Shown here piece by piece: positions 46,301-49,562 of a stretch of 64,000 bases of DNA; the first letter of the stretch is position 1, and each line of letters opens with the position of its first letter. The translations under genes were made by a program, and so were the position numbers. Below the pieces are notes generated by a model. That model was not told the DNA's origin. It searched no databases and was given only the letters and a program-made list of their open reading frames with translations. Source of the stretch: Branchiostoma floridae (taxonomy: Eukaryota > Chordata > Leptocardii > Amphioxiformes > Branchiostomatidae); the NCBI RefSeq assembly GCF_000003815.2, contig NC_049980.1:32823212-32887211 (forward strand), in the 5' to 3' direction.

Positions 46301-47513
46301 CAAAGGAATACAAGAGACCCAACCCTTCACTTTCGTTTCTTTCTTTGTGCAGGCCACGTAGCCTTTGCCTCAGCGGTGGCACATACGAAACTCTTATTCT
46401 AGGCTACACCAAATTCAAGTATATGCAACAAGGGAATACAAGAGACCCAACCCTTCACTTTCGTGTCTTTCTTTGTGCAGGCCACGTGGCCTTTGCCTCA
46501 GCGGTGGCCTTCCACCCGTCGGGCGAGCTGCTGGTGTCTGCGGGCTGGGACAGTCAGGTCCTGCTCTGGAGCACCACGGACGTGGAGAACGCCGTGGAAC
46601 TCAACGGAGACACGTACGTACAAAACGGTTGTTTTAGGTTTTGATATGGAAGAATTCTTTTTACAAAACCAGCAGGTTAGACACCTTCGTTGGAGCTTCT
46701 AACTGGAGTTCTGCTTCTCACCGCTACATGACGTGTAGTCAATGTAGGTGGCACTTTTGCGGTGAGAAGCAGAACTCAAGTTAGAAGATCTGACGAAGGT
46801 GTCTGAGATACATTGAGACTTAAGCAATGTAAGTACCTGCTGGTTGTGTAAAAAGAATTCTCCTATATCCTAAATTCTGAACTCAACGGAGACACGTACG
46901 AAACCGTTATTTTAGGCAACACCAAATTCATTTGTTCACTTGAAAGTTCATCTGTGTTGGTAGAAGTCTTTATTGAACTAGTTAAACTGTAAATTCCAAC
47001 ACCAAAATTGGACTCACCCAAGTTTTCGACTGAACAGCACTAGTCTTAAATATCAAAGGATGACCAATCCACTGCTGTCGTGATGTCACGTTATGCAGAT
47101 AGAACACGTGACTCAGTGAGCAGGGGATCATAGGTTGCAGGAAGTCCACCGTCTCTGTTCAGGGATGGTTGTAAAGCTCTGATTTAGTTAGATCATCTTT
47201 GATCCCTCGAGTGAAAAGGTCAAAACATCAGATGCCCTTGTAAAGAAACCCACATTGATTGGGCAGATTTGCCTGTCTGGCTGACGTGGAAAAGTCTAAA
47301 TCTGATTTGTGATTTTGTGTCAGTAGCCAGATCGAGCCTCTCTGTGGCTTTGTGATTGGTCGGAAGAAGTCAGCTGTCGGGAGGAAGGTGCGCCTGCCGT
47401 TGGAGATGCAGATTGTGGGGCAGCTGCTGTTTCTTCTGATGCAGACGGAGGCAGGGGACGCCGCACTTGCCGTGTACAGTCTTCCCAAGAAACACCTACC
47501 GCCTGACACATAA
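10230..47513 (+). CDS. WD40-repeat protein gene, 12 exons, 5' incomplete
   Basis: Hand-built spliced model; exons 10230-10332, 31595-31708, 32520-32607, 35088-35208, 37642-37775, 39836-39974, 40482-40574, 41445-41525, 42655-42804, 44637-44734, 46481-46613, 47324-47513. All eleven junctions keep reading frame (phases 0,0,1,2,1,2,2,2,2,1,2) and give 480 residues plus TAA. Visible order: CPGC motif near residue 14; basic stretch [11 protein letters not shown] at about 116-126, resembling a nuclear localisation signal; then blade-like repeats ending in hydrophobic/aromatic strands, for example [14 protein letters not shown] (exon 7), [15 protein letters not shown] (exon 9), [15 protein letters not shown] (exon 10) and [14 protein letters not shown] (exon 11). 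WD40 propellers usually act as protein-interaction scaffolds; the partner here is unknown and nuclear location is inferred only from the basic stretch. No start codon exon was found; exon 1 begins in phase 2, so coding sequence must exist upstream. I do not recognise the family. Confidence 0.85.
10380..11700 (-). mobile_element. LINE fragment split by a mariner-like element
   Basis: Minus strand 11398-11690 encodes a decayed retrotransposon C-terminus with CQFC, then VEDEVHF (zinc-knuckle-like C-x2-C...H) and SRFPHF; 10380-10456 looks like its 3' tail (TTTATTGTACAATTTTG on +). The two parts are separated by the TA-flanked element 10459-11382. The ORF is open for about 98 codons but lacks RT motifs. 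Confidence 0.65.
10459..11382. mobile_element. mariner-like non-autonomous element
   Basis: 924 bp flanked by TA; termini CGAGGGTAAGTCAGAAAGTA and inverse (ends TTTCTGACTCACCCTCG). Strong terminal inverted repeat of about 45 bp, with weaker arm similarity to about 190 bp. No transposase ORF. Confidence 0.85.
12491..12795 (+). repeat. 152-bp tandem duplication, two copies
   Basis: TTATTACACTCACCTCCTGA starts copies at 12491 and 12643; both continue through CTTTGGGTCGCCAGGCCGCA to a TTTGTTTACATG end. GC-rich unit inside an AT-rich intron; origin unknown. Confidence 0.9.
12930..13080 (+). mobile_element. LINE-like 3' tail, second copy
   Basis: Matches 2590-2755 over the GGCTTTGTACAAGCC hairpin, the CCTCCTCCTGCACTTTTATG segment and the (AAAC)n end. 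Confidence 0.55.
13490..13720. other. GC-rich unique block with a diverged partial copy upstream
   Basis: GGATTCAAGTCCAGAGAATA here resembles GGATTCAAGTCCAAAGAATA at 13317-13336 and the following AGCACCATACAAAG also matches, so the two are related. No exon was recognised. Confidence 0.3.
14290..14660. other. GC-rich unique block in intron 1
   Basis: Open for 72 codons on + (14366-14584) with acceptor-like TTTCCAG and donor-like CACAG/GTCGGC, but no WD40 or other pattern is visible and lengths do not fit a phase-0 exon without ambiguity. Recorded as unexplained unique sequence. Confidence 0.25.
14999..15572 (-). mobile_element. internally deleted mariner transposon
   Basis: 574 bp with TA on both sides and termini CGAGGGGCGTTCAATAAGTA / inverse. 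Minus-strand ORF 15414-15115 starts with a mariner-type N-terminal helix-turn-helix region ([19 protein letters not shown], then [13 protein letters not shown] and [14 protein letters not shown]) and then jumps to an unrelated short tail, so most of the catalytic domain is deleted. Confidence 0.92.
15736..15785 (-). repeat. copy of a 45-bp conserved repeat core
   Basis: GTCTGACCGTTTCCAAAATC and AGTTGCTCGAGTAACT match cores at 38775-38825 (inverted), 53395-53440, 56865-56910 and 63820-63870, while flanks differ. Behaves like a conserved SINE central domain. Confidence 0.6.
16250..16352 (+). mobile_element. LINE-like 3' end
   Basis: ATGGGCTGTATACCTGAAAT followed by AAAGAAA at the 3' side, an arrangement typical of non-LTR retrotransposon tails. 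Short and degenerate. Confidence 0.4.
17040..17270 (-). mobile_element. LINE-like 3' end, minus orientation
   Basis: AAGTTTATTTGCAAGTTCAT at the left is the inverse of a polyadenylated tail. A segment at 17165-17225 (GACTTCTTTTTTGGAATCAG) resembles 44155-44200. Confidence 0.4.
18137..18236. other. assembly gap, 100 N
   Basis: Run of exactly 100 N, probably a gap of unknown size, next to the 69-bp array and likely caused by it. Confidence 0.95.
18237..19013 (+). repeat. 69-bp minisatellite, about 11 units
   Basis: Unit contains GTGGGCAGGGGCATCGGTGC and AGACATGCATACTGTAGCAG; period 69 bp and nearly identical in the middle, with variants (CATTGG, CACTGC) at the 3' end. Period divisible by three keeps several frames open on both strands; these are not genes. 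Truncated by the gap on the left. Confidence 0.97.
19014..19800 (+). repeat. diverged long tandem repeat, about three units of 260-290 bp
   Basis: Each unit carries GTTCTTAAACTGGTCAT, CCTCCCTCCAAATAAATGTG, TTTTTATGTAGAATCT and a GTGCAGAC...CACTC...CAGACATGCATACTGTAGCAC segment. That last segment matches the 69-bp unit, so the minisatellite appears to be an expansion of one part of this longer unit. Confidence 0.8.
20190..20430 (-). mobile_element. tRNA-derived SINE with extra head
   Basis: Minus strand reads an A-box-like TGGCGCAACGGCTAGAGC and B box GAGTTCGATACTCG, followed by a body shared with 39300-39505. A second partial head (20380-20430) lies directly adjacent, giving two heads in tandem. 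Confidence 0.75.
21065..21660 (+). repeat. about 357-bp-spaced duplication of unique DNA
   Basis: 21065-21315 and 21422-21660 match through AAAGTCAATAACGACAG, GGTCCATGTCTCTATTGATC, CCGTGGGGACACATCC, TACTTGGCTGTTGCATTTTT and GGTACAGTT. Not one of the MITE types; it looks like a local duplication of a single-copy block. Confidence 0.88.
22197..22521. mobile_element. MITE family F (TAAGGCCACACCAATTTTAT)
   Basis: Left end TAAGGCCACACCAATTTTAT, right end AATAAATTTGATGTGGCCTTA. Second copy at 30163-30507. Confidence 0.85.
23680..24240 (+). repeat. tandem repeat, about 125-bp units, four and a half copies
   Basis: Units start with CCCAGGGCTCAAAATACTGC, then CTGGTGCACAATGTGTAGAA, AAGCGTTAGTCCCAACACAC and CAACAATTACAGAGCATAAA. 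Copies begin near 23680, 23810, 23935, 24075 and 24200 (partial). Confidence 0.88.
24403..24460 (+). repeat. 20-bp direct repeat, three copies
   Basis: AGTATTGGTCAACACATTTC repeated three times, the last ending CACATATTGG. Confidence 0.95.
24730..25530. other. GC-rich unique block in intron 1
   Basis: Longest of the GC-rich single-copy blocks. No tandem repeat, TIR or convincing exon; open frames are short and overlap on both strands. Candidate non-coding regulatory DNA, inferred only from composition and lack of repeats. Confidence 0.25.
26123..26152 (+). repeat. (GT)n microsatellite
   Basis: About 30 bp of GT repeats interrupted once by GA. Followed (26150-26340) by a dispersed repeat also seen inverted at 34935-34990 (GGTCAAGGTCGATTTTGG). 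Confidence 0.9.
26488..27160. mobile_element. MITE family D copy split by a TTAA-flanked element
   Basis: Left arm at 26488-26548 (TTTAGTTCACCTTTATCTGC, TTTATCCGTTGC), right part resumes at 27098 (GATATCGAGTCGACAGACGA). The right terminus has decayed. Confidence 0.8.
26549..27093. mobile_element. TTAA-target element, inserted in MITE D
   Basis: 545 bp between TTAA 26545-26548 and TTAA 27094-27097; termini AGGGGCATTCCACTCCAG / inverse. TTAA target duplication is the hallmark of piggyBac-type transposition; no transposase is present. Confidence 0.85.
28092..28482. mobile_element. MITE family G (CTCAGGGTTCTCCCC)
   Basis: Left CTCAGGGTTCTCCCCAGA, right TCTGGGGAGAACCCTGAG: an almost perfect terminal inverted repeat. 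AT-rich interior. Confidence 0.85.
29053..29335 (+). repeat. about 95-bp tandem repeat, three copies
   Basis: CTGTGTGGCCTAAGGGCCTT, GAGATRGTTGCTGCCATATG and CACCATGTATGGTGTTGGA occur in order near 29057, 29153 and 29249. Confidence 0.85.
29340..30150. other. GC-rich unique block in intron 1
   Basis: Single-copy, GC-rich, with no tandem or inverted repeat seen and no exon that fits the phase-0 requirement convincingly. The last such block before exon 2. Confidence 0.25.
30163..30507. mobile_element. MITE family F, second copy
   Basis: Left TAAGGCCACACCAATTTTAT, right AAAATTGGTGTGGCCTAA, with poly-T stretches inside. Confidence 0.85.
31595..31708 (+). CDS. WD40 gene exon 2
   Basis: Acceptor TTTTCCCAG after a GTT-repeat tract; donor AAAG/GTCTAG, which is weak. 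38 codons in phase 0 at both ends, starting [15 protein letters not shown] and ending YLDRDKQGK. No domain is recognised in this segment. It fits seamlessly between exons 1 and 3. Confidence 0.7.
31725..31995. repeat. dispersed repeat next to exon 2
   Basis: GAAAGTTCATCTGTG, then TTTTCGACTGATTGACTCCA, then its near-inverse GACTGGAGCTGATCAGTC. Related pieces at 31125-31325 and 46935-47160, all in introns of the WD40 gene. Confidence 0.7.
32520..32607 (+). CDS. WD40 gene exon 3
   Basis: Acceptor GGCCACAG, donor ACAG/GTAAGC. 29 codons plus one base, reading [20 protein letters not shown] and ending in a QQQT run. Starts in phase 0 and ends in phase 1, as required by its neighbours. No recognised domain; probably a linker between the N-terminal region and the basic segment. 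Confidence 0.75.
33155..33366. mobile_element. MITE family E, second copy
   Basis: TACTGTAAATGCAG ... TGCATTTACAGTA with CGCGGTGACCACTTCACCGC palindromic core. Confidence 0.9.
33627..34057. mobile_element. MITE family C (AGGGCTGGGTACCGG)
   Basis: Left AGGGCTGGGTACCGGTAC, right GTACCGATACCCAGCCCT. Core near the left end rich in CAGGTCCGG / CCTGGACCT words. A second copy at 60965-62516 carries a large insertion. Confidence 0.88.
34596..34926. mobile_element. MITE family B, second copy
   Basis: GTGCACTGGTGCACCCAACT through TGCACCCAGTATTTCGACCC; the left terminus is lost. Confidence 0.75.
35088..35208 (+). CDS. WD40 gene exon 4, lysine-rich nuclear-localisation-like segment
   Basis: Acceptor TTTATCAG, donor CCAAG/GTGAGG. 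Encodes a strongly charged stretch, [20 protein letters not shown], then [10 protein letters not shown]. The basic run followed by an acidic/serine patch looks like a classical nuclear localisation signal in a disordered linker before the propeller. Purine-rich composition is typical for such linkers, so homology searches here will be uninformative. Confidence 0.8.
35517..35690. mobile_element. MITE family D, 5'-truncated copy
   Basis: Starts inside the left arm (AGCAGGGTGTTAAGGGATAT) and ends GATAAAGGTGAACTAGCATT. Just upstream (35478-35515) is a short LINE-tail-like segment AACCGCCCTTCGGCGTAACA also found at 42855 and 42910. Confidence 0.75.
36250..36440 (-). mobile_element. LINE-like 3' end, minus orientation
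   Basis: AAGGTTTATTGATTG at the left, hairpin GCGCCCTAAGGCGC and a duplicated AATCATATCRCACAA. Consistent with a reversed retrotransposon tail; coding part absent. Confidence 0.4.
36880..37222. mobile_element. TTAA-flanked MITE in intron 4
   Basis: Between TTAA 36876-36879 and 37223-37226; termini AGGCAACCTAAGCAATATTA / inverse, about 27 bp. It stops just upstream of the micro-exon-like ladder before exon 5. Confidence 0.88.
37246..37641 (+). repeat. 46-bp tandem copies of exon 5 acceptor plus 13-nt micro-exon-like unit
   Basis: Upstream units at 37256-37268, 37550-37562 and 37595-37607 each read ATCAG/GTYACCTGTGCAG/GTGAGT: an acceptor, 13 bases identical or nearly so to the start of exon 5, then a strong donor. 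The real exon has GTGAGC at that point. A SINE separates the first unit from the other two. Confidence 0.9.
37276..37530 (+). mobile_element. tRNA-derived SINE inside the exon 5 acceptor ladder
   Basis: GTGGTAGAGCGTTTGGCTCG head, then CTTCACTCAGGTGTAAAAAT and GGTACCTGACTTTGGTCGGG, a body also present on the minus strand at 55525-55599. Confidence 0.65.
37642..37775 (+). CDS. WD40 gene exon 5, start of propeller
   Basis: Acceptor GTGCATCAG ending at 37641; donor CTCAAG/GTCAGA. The phase-2 join to exon 4 forces this acceptor rather than the nearby CTGTGCAG/GTGAGC, which would give an immediate stop. Reads [12 protein letters not shown], then [19 protein letters not shown], the first blade-like strand pair. 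The acceptor and first 13 bases are repeated three times upstream (see the separate repeat entry). Confidence 0.85.
38276..38612. mobile_element. MITE family A, third copy
   Basis: GGGGCTCGAAATACCACCTG to AGTATCTTGAGCCCA. Confidence 0.75.
38645..38830 (+). repeat. dispersed repeat with conserved 45-bp core
   Basis: The core ACTCAAGCAACTGGATATGG then TTTTGGAAATGGTCAGATG is the inverse of the core at 53395, 56865 and 63820. The segment 38681-38765 is about two-thirds identical by eye to 38050-38130 (CAGAGCTTGGTGTCCACGTC). Confidence 0.6.
38873..39084. mobile_element. MITE family E, third copy
   Basis: TACTGTAAATGTATTTAAGT at the left, ATTTCTGCATTTACAGTA at the right; orientation opposite to 33155-33366 as judged by the core. 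Confidence 0.88.
39300..39505 (+). mobile_element. tRNA-derived SINE, intact head
   Basis: A-box-like TGGCACAATGGCTAGAGC, B box GAGTTCGATACTCG, then GACGCCCACCGAGCCTCACT, AAAACACCTACGGATTTGGT and CCAGAGTGTCAACATTCTGC. Same family as 20190-20430 in opposite orientation. Confidence 0.78.
39590..39790 (+). repeat. tandem duplication with poly-G linker
   Basis: AAATTTCTCTCTGTCTTGCC and CAACACTCATGGCATCCAAC recur about 113 bp later with few changes; a run of nine G separates the copies. Confidence 0.85.
39836..39974 (+). CDS. WD40 gene exon 6
   Basis: Acceptor TTCTCTTTCAG; donor ACAAG/GTGGAG, which is weak. Length 139 nt converts phase 1 to phase 2, exactly what exons 5 and 7 need. Contains the blade strand [20 protein letters not shown] followed by a loop with [14 protein letters not shown]. 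This exon was placed by phase logic as well as by its blade-like pattern. Confidence 0.8.
40482..40574 (+). CDS. WD40 gene exon 7
   Basis: Acceptor ACATTTTCCAG; donor GACAG/GTCAGA. Encodes [20 protein letters not shown] followed by [11 protein letters not shown], a near-canonical WD40 blade (small residue pair, G-x-V-x-L-W). Starts and ends in phase 2. Confidence 0.9.
41445..41525 (+). CDS. WD40 gene exon 8
   Basis: Acceptor TTGCTTTTACAG; donor GGCAA/GTGAGT, an excellent consensus. Encodes [20 protein letters not shown] and the strand FSLSGK that opens the next blade; the lysine codon is split across the intron and completed by exon 9. Confidence 0.9.
41888..42245. mobile_element. MITE-like element (GGTTGGACA termini)
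   Basis: Left GGGTTGGACAACTTTT, right GGACTTGTCCAAGCC; core rich in ACTTGCCC / GGGCAAGT words. Fragments of the same family at 24252-24345, 32035-32140 and 37920-38015. Confidence 0.65.
42655..42804 (+). CDS. WD40 gene exon 9
   Basis: Acceptor CCCATGCAG; donor AAAAG/GTATGA. Reads [20 protein letters not shown], then a loop and [17 protein letters not shown], the start of the following blade. A LINE has inserted 11 bp after the exon's last base, just beyond the donor consensus (see the LINE at 42828-43234). Confidence 0.92.
42828..43234 (-). mobile_element. LINE 3' fragment with target-site duplication, beside exon 9 donor
   Basis: Minus-strand ORF 43209-42973 encodes a typical retrotransposon C-terminus: [30 protein letters not shown] and [10 protein letters not shown]. 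Its 3' end has duplicated AACCGCYCTTTGGCGTAACA segments and a GTATCT hexamer tail. Flanked by the 12-bp direct repeat TCAAGTTGGTAT at 42816-42827 and 43235-43246. Confidence 0.88.
43590..43850 (+). mobile_element. LINE C-terminal zinc-knuckle fragment
   Basis: ORF 43604-43846 with [20 protein letters not shown] then [14 protein letters not shown]: the C-x2-C...H...C pattern seen near the ends of many non-LTR retrotransposon ORFs. Oriented opposite to the neighbouring LINE at 42828-43234, so it is a separate insertion. Confidence 0.75.
44402..44621. mobile_element. MITE family D abutting exon 10
   Basis: GTAACGTTAGTTCACCTTTA to GATAAAGGTGAAATAACGTTA, nearly complete. The right end is 15 bp from the first base of exon 10. 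Confidence 0.9.
44637..44734 (+). CDS. WD40 gene exon 10
   Basis: Acceptor CTTGTACCCCAG; donor TATT/GTAAGT. Reads [20 protein letters not shown], then [14 protein letters not shown] palindromic MITE ends only 15 bp upstream of the exon, so most of the branch-point region must lie inside the transposon. Confidence 0.92.
44757..45052 (+). repeat. (AC)n / CACACG microsatellite with internal duplication
   Basis: Long imperfect AC repeat; the segment TATCCGACCATGGCACWC occurs twice (44837, 44989), showing a duplication of about 152 bp. Open frames through it are low-complexity artefacts. Confidence 0.95.
45123..45239. mobile_element. MITE family E, left-truncated copy
   Basis: GCGAACTTAAAACCACCGC to TGCATTTACAGTA; retains only the right part of the family. 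Confidence 0.8.
46093..46480 (+). repeat. 128-bp tandem copies of the exon 11 acceptor
   Basis: Three units (starts 46093, 46225, 46353; spacing 132, 128, 128 bp) precede exon 11. Each carries a CTTTGTGCAG-type acceptor (CTCCTACAG in the first), 26 coding bases encoding HVAFASAV, then a shortened tail CAYRTACGAAA resembling the exon's 3' end, and intronic sequence. In the exon 11 frame, units 2 and 3 reach TAG after TTATTC. Confidence 0.93.
46481..46613 (+). CDS. WD40 gene exon 11
   Basis: Acceptor CTTTGTGCAG; donor GACAC/GTACGT. Reads [20 protein letters not shown], then [20 protein letters not shown], the clearest WD40 blade in the protein. Three partial copies of its acceptor and first 26 coding bases lie directly upstream; this copy is the only one continuing into a full blade and is therefore taken as the true exon. 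Confidence 0.93.
46645..46867. mobile_element. foldback element in intron 11
   Basis: Arms TATGGAAGAATTCTTTTTAC, CAGCAGGT, GACACCTTCGT, GTTCTGCTTCTCACCGC and inverses. On both sides lies a copy of GAACTCAACGGAGACACGTA, the end of exon 11, so the element is bracketed by a duplication of about 40 bp. Confidence 0.85.
47324..47513 (+). CDS. WD40 gene terminal exon 12
   Basis: Acceptor TTTGTGTCAG; open to TAA at 47511-47513. Encodes [20 protein letters not shown], then [17 protein letters not shown] and the C-terminus [15 protein letters not shown]. The [13 protein letters not shown] and ALAVYSL strands could close the propeller. The last 15 codons and stop form the first unit of a 48-bp tandem repeat that continues into the 3' UTR. 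Confidence 0.88.
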
Positions 47514-47850
47514 CCTGCCGTGTAGTCTTCCCAAGAAACACCTACCACCACACACATAACCTGCCGTGTACAGTCTTCCCAAGAAACACCTACCACCACA
47601 CACATAACCTGCCGTGTACAGTCTTCCCAAGAAACACCTACCACCACACACATAACCTGCCGTGTAGTCTTCCCAAGAAACACCTACCACCAGACACATA
47701 ACCTGCCGTGTACAGTCTTCCCAAGAAACACCTACCACCACACACATAACCTGCCGTGTACAGTCTTCCCAAGAAACACCTACCACCAGACACATAACCT
47801 GCCGTGTACAGTCTTCCCAACAAACACCTACCGCCAGACACATGACCTCA
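47467..47850 (+). repeat. 48-bp minisatellite built from the last coding codons and stop
   Basis: Eight units of 48 bp (46 bp in two of them) with core TACAGTCTTCCCAAGAAACA and ending in ACACATAA. Unit 1 is the final 15 codons plus TAA of exon 12; units 2-8 are 3' UTR. Units differ by CA deletion and single substitutions (CCACAC / CCAGAC / CCTGAC). Confidence 0.95.
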
Positions 47851-47899
47851 GGATTTGTTTGGCTGTTCCTATAGTGCCAGTCTCAGTATCAGGATATAG

Positions 47900-48069
47900 T
47901 CTGCCTAAATACCTCAAATGGCTCTAATAAATAAGGTGCAGTGTATATAGGGCAACAACTTGTGTGATGCTCTGGATACATTGTTATGCATGTATGAATT
48001 TCAAAAACGCAGCAAGTCTTTAAGGTTATTTGGACTGCATATTAGAGCCGTTTGAGGTGTTTAGGCAGA
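47900..48069. mobile_element. inverted-repeat element in the presumed 3' UTR
   Basis: TCTGCCTAAATACCTCAAAT at the left and GTTTGAGGTGTTTAGGCAG at the right. Contains the candidate polyadenylation signal. Confidence 0.75.
47926..47931 (+). promoter_or_regulatory. candidate polyadenylation signal of the WD40 gene
   Basis: AATAAA 413 bases after the stop codon, lying within the left arm of an inverted-repeat element (47900-48069). It is the nearest canonical signal I saw downstream of the stop; no transcript evidence is available. Confidence 0.4.
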
Positions 48070-48387
48070 CCAGTTTGACAGGGACTGTTGTTGAGAGCCA
48101 TTCCCCTCTAAGTACTCCTCCTGGAACTTGGGTCCCCCATTTTACGCTCCCTCCGTGCAACCTCAACTGAGATGTCCACAAACCCGGGAATGGAAGTGGG
48201 TTCTCACAGTTACCAAATGATTGGAACCAGGTCTGCAGGGTTGCTATCAGATGAGCCATAGGGACATCCCTTATTAGTTGTGTAGCGAGACAACTGATTG
48301 TGAGGGATGGCTAGCAGCAACACTTAGTAAAGCTATAACAGCACAGAGACTGTTCATGAGACTAGAATTGTCGGAGATTGTCGTTAA

Positions 48388-48881
48388 AGGACATATGTAG
48401 AAATATGGCGCCAAAATTTCAAATGTTTTGAACTTGAAAATCTCCATTCAGATTGACATTTGCAACTTATTTCTAACTTATCTGCGTCATTTTATCACAT
48501 TTCTAGTGCTAATTAACGGCGTCATAGTAAGCCGCGACCAAATTCACTTACTTCCGGGTAGCCTACCGGAAGTAAGCCGACGGTAGATTTCCGAATCGAC
48601 CGTTGCGGTCGCAGATCTTCGGAGCTTAGCGGTGACTTTCAACAAACCTCAGTAACGATTCGAGCGAACCACCGAACGCGTTTGGCTCGCCGGCGAGTTG
48701 AATAAAATGGCGGACGACTCAAGCGGCGGAGGGAATTGCACATATTTCAAGACATCCTCACGGCTCAACAAAGTCGTATCCATATGTTGTAAATATTGCT
48801 GTGCAGTGTAATAAGGTAGACTCAACTCATAATGTAGAGAAATGACCGAAAACCGTGACTTTATTTTTACATTATGTCCCT
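48388..48881. mobile_element. TTAA-flanked MITE with promoter-like core
   Basis: Between TTAA 48384-48387 and 48882-48885; termini AGGACATATGTAGAAA / inverse of TTTTACATTATGTCCCT. The core is CpG-rich and unlike the AT-rich ends (see the next entry). Confidence 0.78.
48530..48740 (+). promoter_or_regulatory. promoter-like CpG-rich segment with ETS and YY1-type motifs
   Basis: ACTTCCGGGT and CCGGAAGTAAG form a palindromic pair of ETS-type sites (48550-48575), followed by CpG-rich DNA and AAAATGGCGGACGACTC (48705-48721), which resembles a YY1 site overlapping a start codon. The frame after ATG is open for only about 30 codons (MADDSSGGGN...). Could be a captured promoter/first exon; no gene follows. 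Confidence 0.4.
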
Positions 48882-49562
48882 TTAAGAGACAAATACACTG
48901 CAGGCTGGCATCATTTGTGTGCTTTGATTCTCTTTCCCATTCCACCAGTGTACGTTGCAATCAGCAATAAGTATTATTACTAATAACATTATATGATAAG
49001 AACATGCAAGTCATGGAAGTTCCAAAAGTAGAATAATCCCGTTTTCAAGAATCTGTTGTGTTGTCTTCAACATCGAACTGAACATTGTAGGTTAAGCGCT
49101 TACAACATAAGTAACTGTTAATGTACAATGGTTGTAACTTGTTACTCTCTGTTTCCTTCCTTACGACACATTCCTGAAAGTGAAATAAGAACTACTACTA
49201 ACTGTTGTAATCACGTTGATGCAATGGCAATGTATACTTTGAAGTAGCACTGATTCTGTTACAACTTAAATTTTTTAGTAAATTAACATTAATTAACACA
49301 GTTACATTTGAAAAAAAATATATAACGTTGATAGGAAGATAAATGAATTTTCATGACACCTTGTATTAAACTGTAGATGATGGTGGAATTCTTTTGTTTC
49401 TTGCAACTGATTTGCATGGTTTATGTCTTATGATGTCCACCCTTATTTCTACTCAACTTCCACGTACTGCAGCGATGAAATCCGCATCATTTACTGCCAT
49501 AAATTACTGTATAAATTTTTCCTTGATTACACAAATATTTGTGTCTCTGGAGAATATATGTT

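Noticed and set aside
46077-46644. Alternative long exon reading through the acceptor copies
   Set aside because: In the frame demanded by exon 10 the copies meet TAG before exon 11; the longer open frames are in the wrong phase.
47467-47850. CRISPR array (also considered for 18.2 and 49.6 kb)
   Set aside because: Repeats are contiguous with no unique spacers, and the genome is eukaryotic.
48707-48800. First exon of a new gene starting MADDSSGGGN
   Set aside because: Frame closes after about 30 codons with no downstream exon seen, and it lies inside a TTAA-flanked MITE; kept only as a promoter-like feature.
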